In this document: positions 11,166 to 21,959 of the stretch, one piece after another
How the letters are laid out: each line of letters opens with the position of its first letter
How positions within the stretch are numbered: position 1 is the first letter of the stretch
Source: Sipunculus nudus
Taxonomy: Eukaryota > Annelida > Sipuncula > Golfingiida > Sipunculidae
NCBI GenBank assembly: GCA_026874595.1
Contig: CM049314.1
Location: forward strand, 35,197,229-35,261,228
Direction: 5' to 3'
DNA: 64,000 bases
Translations under genes and position numbers: made by a program
The notes under the pieces: generated by a model
Databases searched by the model: none
Seen by the model: only the letters and a program-made list of their open reading frames with translations
What the model was told of the DNA's origin: nothing

Positions 11166-12638
11166 TTATCCCAAAGCTGAGTAGACGGTTTCCAAATAAG
11201 GCAAAGGTCGATCATATACCACTTTTTCCCCGCGCCACCTGGTGTCAACGAAGGTAAATATTCCATTTCCATTTCCCTCCTTAACCCGAAGAAAGTGGAA
11301 TGTGGTTCCAGATACTGAAGTAGGGAAACTAACAAACAGTGGGGAAATGGCGTCTCGGAATGGTGACGTCACAATGGCCATTGACGCGCCATGATGAAGT
11401 GATTTGTTGTATAAACTGCGCCCGAACTGTATGACCTGCACTGCCTGATCGCTTTCTATAATCGAGTATTCATTCGCCAATAAGTCTTCATCCACCCATG
11501 AACTAGAACCAATGTCAGGAAAATAGTAGTTCCTGTACGAAGATACGACATTCACGTTTGTATGGTCACGGGCTGCCATGATACGTAATAACTGGCACAA
11601 GCATCTCAACCACGTGGTCACCTGCCACGTCTTCCGGTCTAAAGACGCCATCTGCCGGCGGAATGTAAGCTTGGGGATTTCCGGGGAAGACAGCTATAGG
11701 TTTGTCTGCCGCGACTTCGGTTCCTACAAAGAAATATAAAAAGTTTCCATCTATCTATACAAAATGTATTAAAAGGATAACTTTGACTGAAGACCAACAC
11801 AATCTGCATTTTATGATTTTCACTTGATTTTTTTATAAGAGCTTTATTATATACAGTGAAAGGTTCATTTAATTTGTATGGGCTATGGAATATGTGCAGT
11901 GTGTGCCACCATATACGTTCATCTTATGAATTCTCTGTATTGCACGCTTATAGGAAAATAAGAGTGAAATTGTATACTCCCTCTCTCTCTCGACTTGAAT
12001 TAAGTGTTAATGTGTGTTGTTACTTTGCATCTGAACAGATATATTAGATATTTATCAAAATGAACAATTTTGCAATGTTTACACACCTCTAACAATGTCA
12101 GCGCCGTTATAACCTACGACCGCGCTTATGAAATAAGATGTTAAATGACAGAGTATTTGGATGTATTTCATCTTTAAGGTGTTAGCGTAATAATGATAGA
12201 CCAAAACACCAAAGGTAGGTGTAAATGAATAAGGATGGCAGTTGATAAAGGTAGGATACTGTATCAGGATATGCCTTATGTATAAACTATATAAAACAAT
12301 CCCTGATACATAATAATCAAGAAAATAGTCTGGAATTAAATCATGATCGTACCAGCTGTTTTTTGGTTTGTTTGTTTTCAAGTTCGGGGAAGGCTTACCT
12401 GTCAAATCAACATCGTCTGTCAGCATTTGGAAACACTGATATTGTGACAAAACCACCCGGTAGATATCACCACCGTTCAGTGTTCGGCCTTCCATTTTTA
12501 CGGACAGTTTTGGCTTTCGAGGAAACCGGAATGTAATTTTAGTGCTCCCTTCCGATGGTGCTGCCACCTGTATCGCACACGGTGCCCCCTGGTAGCAGAC
12601 GGCGTAATATCGATTTCCCAAGGCCTCCATTGGTAAAA
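11166..12638 (-). pseudogene. IgGFc-binding-protein N-domain gene, frameshifted, 5' missing
   Basis: Two minus-strand exons encode part of an IgGFc-binding-protein N-terminal-type domain, the extracellular domain first named in FCGBP. Exon 12399-12638 follows acceptor TTTAAG and reads VLPMEALGNRYYAVCYQ, ending in DDVDLTG at donor ACAG|GTAAGC. The next exon starts at 11723 after TTTGTAG and reads GTEVAADKPIAVFPGNPQ. The join is phase 1. Near 11580 the frame breaks: one frame ends PVITYHGSP-stop, while the homologous text resumes in another frame as IMAARDHTNVNV and continues to FGRSLYNKS and beyond. No signal-peptide exon is seen upstream, where a retrotransposon now lies. Most likely a truncated pseudogene. 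An assembly indel at 11580 plus missed exons is the alternative. Confidence 0.65.
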
Positions 12639-12937
12639 CTTAAACAAAATGTAACCTTATCAGTATATTTTATTTCTTTTCTACATTCTATGTTTTTACT
12701 CACTCAATTTGAGTACTTAATTATTATAATTATTTTATTGAAAGTATTTAAATCCAGAATAAAATCCTGCGCTAAAACGCAGTACGATAAAAAGCATAAA
12801 AGCTTTAGTAAAACGTTCAATACAGTTAAAAGTAAGACTAGAAAAATAGTGCATGTAAAAGTTTAAATATAGTATGATTTATATAAATGCGGTTTTTATA
12901 CGCATTTGAAAGTAACCCAAAAATCAGCATGTTTTAA

Positions 12938-13590
12938 GATGTCATGTAAACTGTTCCACAGAGCTTGAACAATTATCTTAAAACAGTTCTCCCCAAATGC
13001 CTACCATACTGAGAGTCAAGGTGCTCTAGAGCGATTTCACCAGACTCTCAAAAACATGATTAGAGCTTATTGTCTTGACACTGGGAACCAGTGGAATGAG
13101 GGTTTACCCTTTTTGATATTTGCGGCCTGAGAAGCAGTGCAAGAAAGCTTAGGGTTTAGCCCTTTTGAATTAGTGTATGGGCAATATATAAGAGGCCCCC
13201 TGGCGGTGTTAAAAACACTTGGATGGAAAAGAGTTGTCAAAGTAGCTTGTTAAAATATGTTCAGGAATTCAAGAAGAAATTAAGTAGGGCAAATGAAATC
13301 GCCTAAGAACATCTAAAGAATGCCCAAAACAAAATGAAAGTATGGTATGACAAAAAGACTACAAAAAGAGAATTTAAACCTGGTGATAAAGTCCTGGTAT
13401 TATTCCCAATTCCAGGACAACCCCTGCGAGCAAAATACTCTGGTGCATACAAGGTTTTTGAGAAGAAATCAGATTTGAATTATGTGATTGATACTCCAAA
13501 TCGTAGAAAGTCGCAACAACGTTGTCATATAAATCTGTTGAAAGAAGATCATGACAGATCAGCGGAAACATCTCCATCTAGTCCCCCTTA
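12938..13590 (+). pseudogene. Gmr1-like integrase fragment
   Basis: Visible text includes YHTESQGALERFHQTLKNM and LGFSPFELVYG, characteristic of the end of the retroviral-type integrase core. After several in-frame stops and a small shift comes an 85-residue open stretch (13334-13591) beginning MKVWYDKK. This contains the C-terminal DNA-binding region: FKPGDKVLVLFPIPGQPLRAKYSGAYKVFEK, here split for reading as FKPGDKVLVLFP and AKYSGAYKVFEK. The catalytic DD part lies further upstream and is not recognisable. Confidence 0.75.
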
Positions 13591-13689
13591 ACAAATTTGG
13601 TACTCGTCAAAGGAACTGAAAAGAATGCCGAGGATGTTCTGATGAAGAGAACTGAACATCCTGTAAAACTGAACAACTCTGATGTTTGA

Positions 13690-14765
13690 AACAATTTAGA
13701 TCAGAAATTGTCACATTTGGATTTCGATCAGTTATCAGAGATGAAGGAAATCCTGCTAAATTATGACTCTTTATTTCCTGATGTCCCCAGTGGAACTAAT
13801 GTTCTACAGCATGATGTAGACGTAGAAGATGCTTCCCCTATTAAACAGGCACCATATAGTGCTGGTCCCCAAAAGTTACAAGCCATAAAGAATGAAATCA
13901 AGTATATGATAGAGAATGATAGTATTGAAAACAGCCTGCTTCATGAGACTTATGAATTGTGTATTAGCTGGATTAGATAACTGTACTTGCTATATTGATG
14001 ATGTTTTTGTATACAATCACATATGGAAAGATCATAAACAAAGTTTGGTAGAACTCTTTGAGAGACTGAAAAAAGCTGGATTGGCAGTTATTCTTGCCAA
14101 GAGTGATTTTTATCGTGCAACTGTAACATATTTAGGGCACGAAGTAGGTCAGGGTTGTGTAAAACCAATTACCAGTAAAGTATCTGCTATGGCAGAATTT
14201 CTAATTCCTACTAATCGTAAGGAACTAATGCGATTCTTAGGAATGACTGGGTATTACAGGAAATTTTGTCAGATCGTAGAAGTTGTGAATCCGTTAACGG
14301 ATCTGTTGAAAAAGAAAAAGGAATTCCATTGGAACAAAAACTGTCAAAATGCACCTGTGTTACAGTCTCCAAATTTTGATCAACCGTTTTCTCTCATGAC
14401 GGATGCCAGCGATTGCGGTGTAGGCGCTGAGCTCATTCAAGACGATGACTTTAACATAAGTCATTCGATTTGTTAATATTCAAAGACATTTTTACCTCAT
14501 CAAAAGAATTATTCTACTTTTTGAAAAGGAAACTCTGTCACTATTGATGGCGTTACAGCACTTTGAAGTGTATTTGGGCTCTACGCCTTATGATATAACT
14601 GTCTATACTGATTTAATCCAATAACATTTCTTCATAAGATGAAGAATAATAATCAGAGATTAATGAGATGGAGTCTAGCCCTGTCAGATTTTAACCTAGT
14701 TATCAAACACATCAAGGGCTCCGATAACATATTCGCTGATACGTTATCGAGACGCCATTAATTTT
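13690..14765 (+). pseudogene. Gmr1-like reverse transcriptase / RNase H remnant with internal deletion
   Basis: 13708-13930 carries the region before RT (YDSLFPDVPSGTNV and IKQAPYSAGPQKLQ). Near 13930 the text jumps from IENDSIEN directly to CFMRLMNCVLAGL, skipping the RT fingers and the first catalytic aspartate block. The downstream frame (13916-14476) has the YIDD box, KSDFYRATVTYLGHEV, a GMTGYYRKF box and DASDCGVGAEL. RNase H text then follows in broken frames (ALQHFEVYLGSTPYD; NNNQRLMRWSLALSDFNL), ending with ADTLSRRH near 14760. The protein cannot function. Confidence 0.75.
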
Positions 14766-15004
14766 GATCTGATGATTGACTCTTGTTATAACCTCGGTTA
14801 TGTTCTGTCCTTTTGAAGAGTTGTATTGCATATATTACATGTATTAAGATATTGATGATTATTGATGTATAAGAAATATTGGATGATACTATTTGTGATG
14901 ATGATAATTAAGTCTATAAGATGTCAAATTACTCATATACTCGTCAAACGTGATATAGTGCTAATGCTTTGCTCTCTTTACCTTCTTTCTTTTAAAGGTG
15001 GGGA

Positions 15005-15733
15005 TGTTGCCTGGGGACTCACCTGGACATCATAAGATGAAGCCACGAAGTAATGTAACCACCCCCGTTTCCACGTTTATTGATCCATCCCGCTATCAGT
15101 GACTACTGACGCGCTTTGAGAAGCATAAACACTATTCTGGGACCATTCAGTACTGGTTTTGCAGAACTGACGGCGCTATCTTTTCTCTCGAGCAAAACCA
15201 CAAACTTCTGCGGTTTCCACCTATTGTTGGAAGCCTATAAAACGAACTCTCCTGCAGTACGAGGCGGGACTATCGATTTTCCTACGCCACGTTAATGTTT
15301 TCCCGGGGGACCATGACCGTGGGCTCTTGGTCCCCAAGCCCACGGGATGCCATGAACTACAATATGAACTTTATTATGTAGGAAGAGGAGAGACTTTATT
15401 TTGGTGCCACATGGATTAATACAGGACTTCAGTTTTGTGTGTGCCCGAACTATGTGTTGAAGATGGACCTCAGTTTCTCATATACCGGATTCAGTTAAGT
15501 ATTTCGTTGCAGTTCATTATTTAGAGGCTAGGCTTCAGAGACTCTGTTAAAAATTGCGTTATGTCTTGACTATTATATTATTTGTGTACGAATGTAAATA
15601 TTGTAATAAATTAATATAGCACTGTTTTTGCACCCTTATTTTGGTTACGTATTCATTTGAAGAGAACGTGTGTGAGCATGTGTGTTACGGTTCGGCCTTA
15701 GTAGTTTGTTTGGTGTGAAACGGGACCATAACA
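15005..15733 (+). repeat. 3' LTR of the Gmr1-like element
   Basis: It starts TGTTGCCTGGGG directly after the purine tract and ends GGGACCATAACA. The length is 729 bp. A TATAAAA box sits at 15236-15242 and an AATAAA signal at 15605-15610, consistent with U3-R-U5 order. The flank after the LTR (GTACTC...TATACTCTTTTTCG) matches the intact version of the host repeat at 32120-32155 and 33885-33920. This supports the right boundary. A target duplication cannot be checked because the 5' LTR is missing. Confidence 0.75.
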
Positions 15734-17210
15734 GTACTCTTTTTACTTATACTCTTTTTCGTATTGATAATTGCTGCTAATCAATCCGGTAACACCTTAT
15801 AGACCTATTGGTCCTGCAAGTATAAGAGTACATAATCTGTGATCAGGTAATATAGGTGATCGCGCACATCGGTGCGCCCCCTTGTGATCGTATAAAGTGC
15901 TTTGGAATATGTCATCTGATACCACCGACAGGTGGCGATGTATTAACCTTGGCTATTTGCTTTGTATGACTTCACTAAAAAGTGAAAAAAATTATCATGG
16001 GGTTTCTTGGCGTGTTATATTTTGGACGTAATCTGACTAACCATAAAAGCTTTTTTTATTTAAAGGAATCTACACCTATGCAATGAAACAATATCTTTTT
16101 GCCTGTCAGGGAACAGGTCCATTCTCTAGTATGAAAGGGCCGCCTTTGTTCTAGAGAACCCCTGATTTTCGACTTAGTATTTAGTGTACATGACACACCT
16201 TTTTCTATGTTGCAGACAGCACAGTTTGATAGCGAAAAAAGCGGAGCTATATATGTAGTCTGAGGCAACATTTCTACTTTGGAATGATGAAGTGTTCGAC
16301 CATTAAAATATCACATACATTGGCTTCTAAATAGTAAATGGAATAGCTATTGTATTCTCATGTTTTCAACAGTAGTTCGTTTTGTGATTAGGAAAATGTG
16401 CCCATGAGGGCGTCAGCTCTATCGCACTACAAAGCTGCTTAATATCCGATGGCCGCCAGAGCACAATCAGTGTGTATCTTTAAAAAAATCAACAGAACAT
16501 TGACATCTTTGCGGGGATATATGCTTTCAAATTTTAGACTCCGGTTAGATCCAATATCCTTTCTCAAAAACTTAAGTTAATGTTGCGATTATTCTGAACT
16601 TTTGTCATTTTACATTTTTTGTAGTGATAAATTTGAGAACAGTCTGAGATCAAATATGGCCTCACGGCTGACATTTTGCAGACTTTTTAAGTTTACCGAA
16701 TCCTTTAATGAAATCAGTCTATATGTATAGGTGCATACCCATGCCGATTTACGTGCATTTTTATTACTATTATATCCTTAATCACATGTCAACAGATGCA
16801 AGCCTTAAACAGATGTACCTTCCTTGTGTGGTTTTTTTTTTTATCAAAGTACAGGTTTGGATTCACAACAAGAGATAATTACATAACAAATGTTTTAATT
16901 ATATTTCAATTATACGTGAATTAATGAGCACTGTGCGAACATTTGAACATATATTGAAGAATATTATATAGATTCGATCCGTTCCAAATTAAACAAGTCG
17001 ATACATGGATTAGGATAAAAATTGAATTAAAAACAATATACGTGGAATTTTTTGTGCATTTTTTGTCAGTGTACACTGAATGGAGATATATTTTGCCTCA
17101 AAGGTATAATTAACAATATAATTTTTTGAACGGTTTCGGGACTTGTTAGTGTTTTCGTCAAAGTGAAAGATTAAACAATGAAAGATCCGACATTTCCGGT
17201 TTTTATTTTG
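15734..17210. repeat. 3'-flank duplicon block, unit 1
   Basis: This noncoding block recurs 3' of the HNMT-like copies at about 22200-24180, 33880-35400, 42400-43150, 47540-49000 and 50390-52350, and without a gene at 32120-32700. Landmarks in order are GACCTATTGGTCCTGCA, GCGCCCCCTTGTGATCGTAT, ACAGGTGGCGA, GGCGTGTTATATTTTGGA, CCGCCTTTGTTCTAGAGAAC, GCACAGTTTGATA, TTGCGGGGATATATGCTTTC and GTATATAGAATTTCG-type text near the gene. It has no supported coding content. Confidence 0.7.
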
Positions 17211-17214
17211 CCGG

Positions 17215-17882
17215 TTATTTGAATATGTATAGAACAGAAGTATTTGTGAACCAGGGGACTCCGTTAAGTAAAGTGCTGTTCTCCTGTAATCTCTGAATGA
17301 TTATTGCCATCGTCTCTGGAGGAGCAGTCTTTCTGAAGTGAAGGGTGCCGGTCAGAAAATCCAAAATCTGGTCACCTTCTTCAACCCCCGTTAAAACAGT
17401 TTCTGTAAATAATGAGAAAAGAATATTTGTATTTCCTGATACAAACCTTCCTTGTGATGTATGGGACGACACGTTTAGAACCAATTGGACCTACCATTTC
17501 AGTCAATATAATTATTCGAATGTTTCTAGACATTCGGTGGGTAAACATGAAAGCAAATAGGGAAATAATTCAGAAAATAACCTTTATATTAACCGCTTGA
17601 ATACAGGAAAGAAGATATTGACCAACATTTGTAGAAAAAGGAAAGCAGTATTTCTTGAAAGCAATTCCCGGTTTCAAGGCGTATTTCTCCAGATCACATT
17701 TCTGTTCCATTACTGCACGGGGGATATAAGGAAAATCTTCCATCAATGGAGCATCATGGCTACCTTCGAATTAGAAAAAAAACATATTGTTTAAGAATTG
17801 TTGAAAGAAAATAGTTCACGATAAAAATTACGAAAATTACAAAGAAATGCGTGGGATTTACCAACTCACCGTTGTATATATT

Positions 17883-17919
<37 letters not shown>

Positions 17920-18982
17920 ATATATTAATATTCATGTTTGTAACCAACATTGACCAAAGTTTAAACATATATTAGTCATACTTTTCATTAAAACACTGAA
18001 ACATGAATATGGATGCAAAGTAAATTACCTGCAATATTATGCAATGCAAGAAGAATACCTCCAGGTGGCAGGAGCTCATAATATTTACAGATCAACTGCT
18101 CAACGCCCGTCACACCGTAGAGAGAGTGGATAAAATGTATAAAATGGTAGACTCCCACAGCCGGGCCTCCTTCTAGGAACTTCTCGTAAGTTATTTCTTT
18201 TGTCTGGAACTCCACTTTAGAAAACTCAGCTTTAGACGTTACCTTTTGCTTGAAAACGTTGAGTCGGTGAGAATCAGAGTCGATTGCGGTGTATTTGATT
18301 CTTTTGAACTCAGGCACGATCAGTTGTAGTATCCTATCGTCCGGTCTTCCTATAGAGAGGTCATCGAAATATTAGTGTCTTTATGCTTCCTGAACAATAA
18401 TTGATCTTTTTGACAAATTAGATACATGTATCTGTGCGTATTTGTTTACATGATTTTAAATAAGCTATTTTAATCATTTTTCTTTTTATCTTTATCCAAT
18501 TTTCAACTGTATTTGTTTCTATATTTTGAAAGAAATAGATTATTAAAATTATTGTCGAAAGTTTAACATATATTTAAAGTTATGACACTTTAAGGTAATT
18601 CGGAAGCTTTACCGGACCTGCAAAGCTGAAACGTTTTTCGCCCATTCTCTCATATAAAGTCATCACAAATGGTTTACTACTCCGGCCACTCGGCTAATAA
18701 GATGGTATATACGTCTTATAAGGTCAGTATTTTTGTGGTATATGTACAAATTTCACACGTACTGAAATATATTCCAATTTTTAAGTATTATTCAATCTTA
18801 CCTTCCCCTGAACCATTTGAAATAATATTTATTGAATGCCCATTAGCGCAGGCATCCTTTGCAATGGGGATGATGTTTTCTTCCATCCATTCCTGACACA
18901 CCTTATCCTGGGTAGAGTTTTTCAGGAAGGTTTCTCTTCAGATATTGTATCGTTCCTTATCGTCTGTCAGATATCGATACAT
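17215..18982 (-). pseudogene. HNMT-like copy 1 (class I), one in-frame stop
   Basis: Four minus-strand exons aligned with copy 3: 18802-18982, 18029-18349, 17623-17763, 17215-17402. Exons 2 to 4 are open with standard lengths 321 and 141 nt. The last exon ends 12 nt earlier (YIFK-stop). Exon 1 reads MYRYLTDDKERYNI and then TGA at 18938-18940, where the other class I copy has a Cys codon. The donor after exon 3 is GTCAAT instead of GTAAAT. Domain text includes YHFIHFIHSLYGVTG and GVEEGDQILDFLTGT, the SAM-methyltransferase fold of histamine N-methyltransferase. It is a young pseudogene, or possibly a gene with a single-base error in this assembly. Confidence 0.75.
17878..17926. repeat. (TA)n in intron 2 of HNMT-like copy 1
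   Basis: Interrupted TATATA run between exons 2 and 3. The equivalent intron of copy 3 also has one (36072-36104). In copy 5 the homology to class I ends at this position. Confidence 0.85.
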
Positions 18983-19149
18983 CGTCTCTATTATTGATCT
19001 TTGATGAGTATGTGATCGTCTGAATTATAGGCGGGAATAATGCAGTTTTACTGGGGTCAGTCTTGCAATCTATGGTCGTTTGGCCATATTAAATATGCAA
19101 ATATAATCGGTAATTATCCGTGAAACCCTTAGTTAATTGTTATCAAAGC

Positions 19150-20617
19150 GACGCTTTGAAAACCTTAAGCTTGCATTAATGCAGTAAAATAAATGTTTAG
19201 TGTAAGTTATTATCAATCACGTTAATGTCCCATGTTGCATGGGTGACATTTTAAAAACAAGTCGCAGAAGAAGAAGAAAAATATCAAATATTTTTAAAAT
19301 TAAATTATCAAAATAAAAACCATCTACTATTTACGAACTTTCTGATGCATATCATGCCGTCATTGACGCTAACAGCGGTCCCATAAGCAATAGACAGTTC
19401 AACCCGCTTGGTAAGACTTGCGCTGAAATCATGTGTTTATGTAGTCGATACATGGATCTTCGTGTCCTGTGATATATCTCTGCTGTTAGAACATTTCGGT
19501 CCATGGACCAAATGTAAGTACACTGAAGACACTATCGCAACGTGTATTGCTTCCCTAAACCGCTGCAAAGTTGCCAACGCGCCGATCGCTGTGATCGTTT
19601 ACGCCAGCGTTCGTCGCGTGTACACCTGATTGGCTGAGCTAGAGATACATTTTTGAAGAGACCCGCTCTGAAGAGCGATGGACTGATGAACGGTAACACA
19701 CTTAGGGTGAGGTTTATAGTGTTGAATGTCTTGCCGTATTCTAAATAGACGAGGACCTAAAATACTAAGACTGATATACTGGGAATATCAGCTGAAACCC
19801 CGCAATAGACGTTGACTGAAATAACCATGGTGGTTTTGATAACTATTCTTTGAAAGACCACTAATTACTCCTTACGTTTCTGGAAAATCCCTTGGTTCAG
19901 CGAGGGGTTGATATGTGGCGCGGACAGTCCCATAACGGGTGGAGTTTATCGATCGATGATCTAGTCAACTAGGTAGCAGTACTTAAGTTATACAATTTGC
20001 CGCGAGGTGAGAGTACCTGTTCTTAGGTTTGCGACTCTTTAAAGTAAGTTTGATGGTTATGTTAGTAGGAGGAATTATATTTTTAACCATTGCATCGACT
20101 GGGCCAGTCTAAATATACCCCGATGTCCTAACAATTCAGCCCACTTTTTAGCCTTAGATGAATACTATGGTTTACTATGGAAAATCGGATGTTTACATTT
20201 AACATGATATCAAAGTTATGAAAAGCCATATCATTTTCAGAGGCGAGGTTCCTGCAGTGTGCATGCTTGTGGAACTGATCCATTAAACGGAGTTGCAGCT
20301 GACTTATACGTCTTGTATATCTATATATAGACCAAACAACGGTCTTCTTCAAAAGCAATATATGTTTATCCGTCTCTAAAAAGCACATTAGCTATTTGGT
20401 TTTATGCTGAAGTAGGTTATGAAATTAGCCGACAGGTGGAGACCGTTTCTCACGTAAAAGAGTGAGGAACCAGATCCGCACAATTGCAAGAATCCGGTCA
20501 TGGGCATTTAAGTATAACTTGTATATTACTTCTACTGTTAAATAATATTTTTTCAATATTTAAGAAAAGTCGAAATGGCGTACCAAAAATTTCATTTGGC
20601 CTAGGAGCTAATATAAT

Positions 20618-20620
<3 letters not shown>
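19150..20620. other. 5' flank of class I unit, partly duplicated at 37440-39300
   Basis: 20150-20400 matches 38998-39300 closely (ATGATATCAAAGTTATGAAA, GGCGAGGTTCCTGC, TTAAACGGAGTTGCAGCTG, TGTTTATCCGTCTCTAAAAA). 19311-19345 matches 38545-38575. The minisatellite present in the other unit is absent here. 19390-19640 is less AT-rich, with a 73-residue frame of unknown meaning. No gene is supported. Confidence 0.5.
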
Positions 20621-20670
<50 letters not shown>

Positions 20671-20935
20671 CTTAATAGAATAATAACAAAATATTAATAA
20701 TATTAATAATAATAATTATTATAATAATATTTATTAAAAAAAGAACCATAATAAAAATAATAATTATAAAAATAAAAATTATAATAATGTATTCCTTTTC
20801 TTTCCGTGGGCTTATTTGTGATATGCAACACAGCAGATAACCTTCAAAACGAAGAATTCCTGCAGAAAGAAAATTGACCAATCAAGTTCGAGCGTATGGA
20901 TAACATCACTGAAGAATCCGCTGGCGTGAATGCAT
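20620..20935 (-). repeat. (AAT)n-tailed dispersed repeat, copy c
   Basis: Minus-orientation copy of the repeat at 1-200. The core GAATTCCTGCAGAAAG and TTGACCAATCAAGT at 20850-20905 is preceded by about 150 bp of AAT/AAAT repeats (20623-20790). Confidence 0.6.
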
Positions 20936-21479
20936 GAATATATTTATTTGTATTATTCACATGAAATGTTAACATCAATGAGTTTTGTGAGATCACTTAA
21001 CTTCATAATGTTATGACATAACTTGAATCAGCGTTGATAGTAAAGAAATTTGGATTTATGAGTTGATAAATGTGTAGGATTACTGTATAGGATTAAGCTA
21101 GTTGCTAATAAGATTTACCATCATCATAGGTTTAAACCTGCAACAGTTAATTCCACATGTGCTCTAACTGGCACATGCCAGTGTTACCAAGAAGCAAGAC
21201 ATTTTGTCTGATAAAGGAAAATATGTAATAAAAGTATATTATTTGAAATTTTTTCCACAAACGACTTCAAGATAATATGTTTAAAATATAGTTTATCCAT
21301 ATGTGCTTTTAGATATCTCTATTTTGTGTCAAAACACTTATTCAGCAAATATTTCAATCCCTGATACTATAAACAATACAAGCAATATTCATATATGATA
21401 ATGAAACCAATTTTGCCTTTCCATTAGAGTAAAAAAAGTGTTCATTTGAACCTTATGAATTGATATATTATTATTCGTA

Positions 21480-21715
21480 TAGCTATTGTGCACTTTAATG
21501 TATGACACCAGACTGGATATGTATTGTTGTATCAGCTGGCCTTTCTGCCATGATATTTTACACCATGACCATGCCTCTGTATATTATAATTTTTCATTAA
21601 GTAATTGAATGTAATTAATTACTTTTTAAAGTAATTGTAATTAAATCATTACTTTGTCAAATTTAAGTAATTTGTAATTGTAATTGGTATTTTTTTTAGG
21701 TAATTGTAATTGTAA
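21480..21715. repeat. Left part of class II unit (TTACTTT / GTAATTG repeats)
   Basis: GTGCACTTTAATGTATGACACCAGACTGGATATG and the following run of GTAATTGTAATT motifs are repeated at 49636-49920. The short GTAATT repeats form weak internal inverted repeats with AATTAC. No gene. Confidence 0.6.
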
Positions 21716-21719
21716 TGAT

Positions 21720-21955
21720 TTCTTTTTAATGTGATTAGCCCCGATCCTGGTGACTACTGCAGCGGCGGGCCCTGGGTGGGTAATCGCCCCATTGCTGGGG
21801 AACTCCCAAAAGCACACTCGTTTTAGGTGAAATGCTGCGTGCAGAGAGGTCACCCAGAGTTTGGGAAAATCTTGTCGCCTCGGATGAGATTCGAACTCAC
21901 TATCTCCCGGCTTTTAGTCCTGTGCTCTATCCCTGTGCCACAGAAGTCGGTTAAG
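21720..21955 (-). repeat. tRNA-like SINE segment, copy 1
   Basis: On the minus strand 21876-21951 has an A-box-like GGCACAGGGATAGAGC and a B-box-like GAGTTCGAATCTC at tRNA-like spacing. A conserved body follows with GGGCCCTGGGTGGGTAATCGCC and CAAAAGCACACTCG-type text (plus-strand sense). The anticodon stem does not pair properly, so it is not a functional tRNA. Relatives occur at 31650, 33600, 42010, 46340 and 49915, always at the same place in the duplicon. Confidence 0.6.
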
Positions 21956-21959
21956 ATAA

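Larger units (their letters stand above)
12900..15733 (+). mobile_element. Decayed Gmr1-like LTR retrotransposon, 5' truncated
   Basis: In order on the plus strand: integrase C-terminal half, then a linker, RT palm with YIDD, RNase H remnant, a purine tract AAAGGTGGGGA, and an LTR. Sequence similarity is Ty3/gypsy, but integrase lies upstream of RT-RNase H. That order is the hallmark of the Gmr1-like group. No 5' LTR, gag or protease is seen, and the left edge fades near 12930. Frameshifts, stops and a large RT deletion make it inactive. The right edge falls inside the duplicated block found beside the HNMT-like genes, so it inserted there. Confidence 0.75.

Noticed and set aside
17345-17600. 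Plus-strand frames opposite the HNMT-like exons (also 24277, 35565, 43315, 49347, 52447)
   Set aside because: Antisense shadows of the conserved minus-strand exons; no independent homology.
21876-21951. Functional tRNA gene on the minus strand
   Set aside because: A- and B-box-like motifs are present, but the anticodon and acceptor stems do not pair and the sequence recurs as a SINE-like family.
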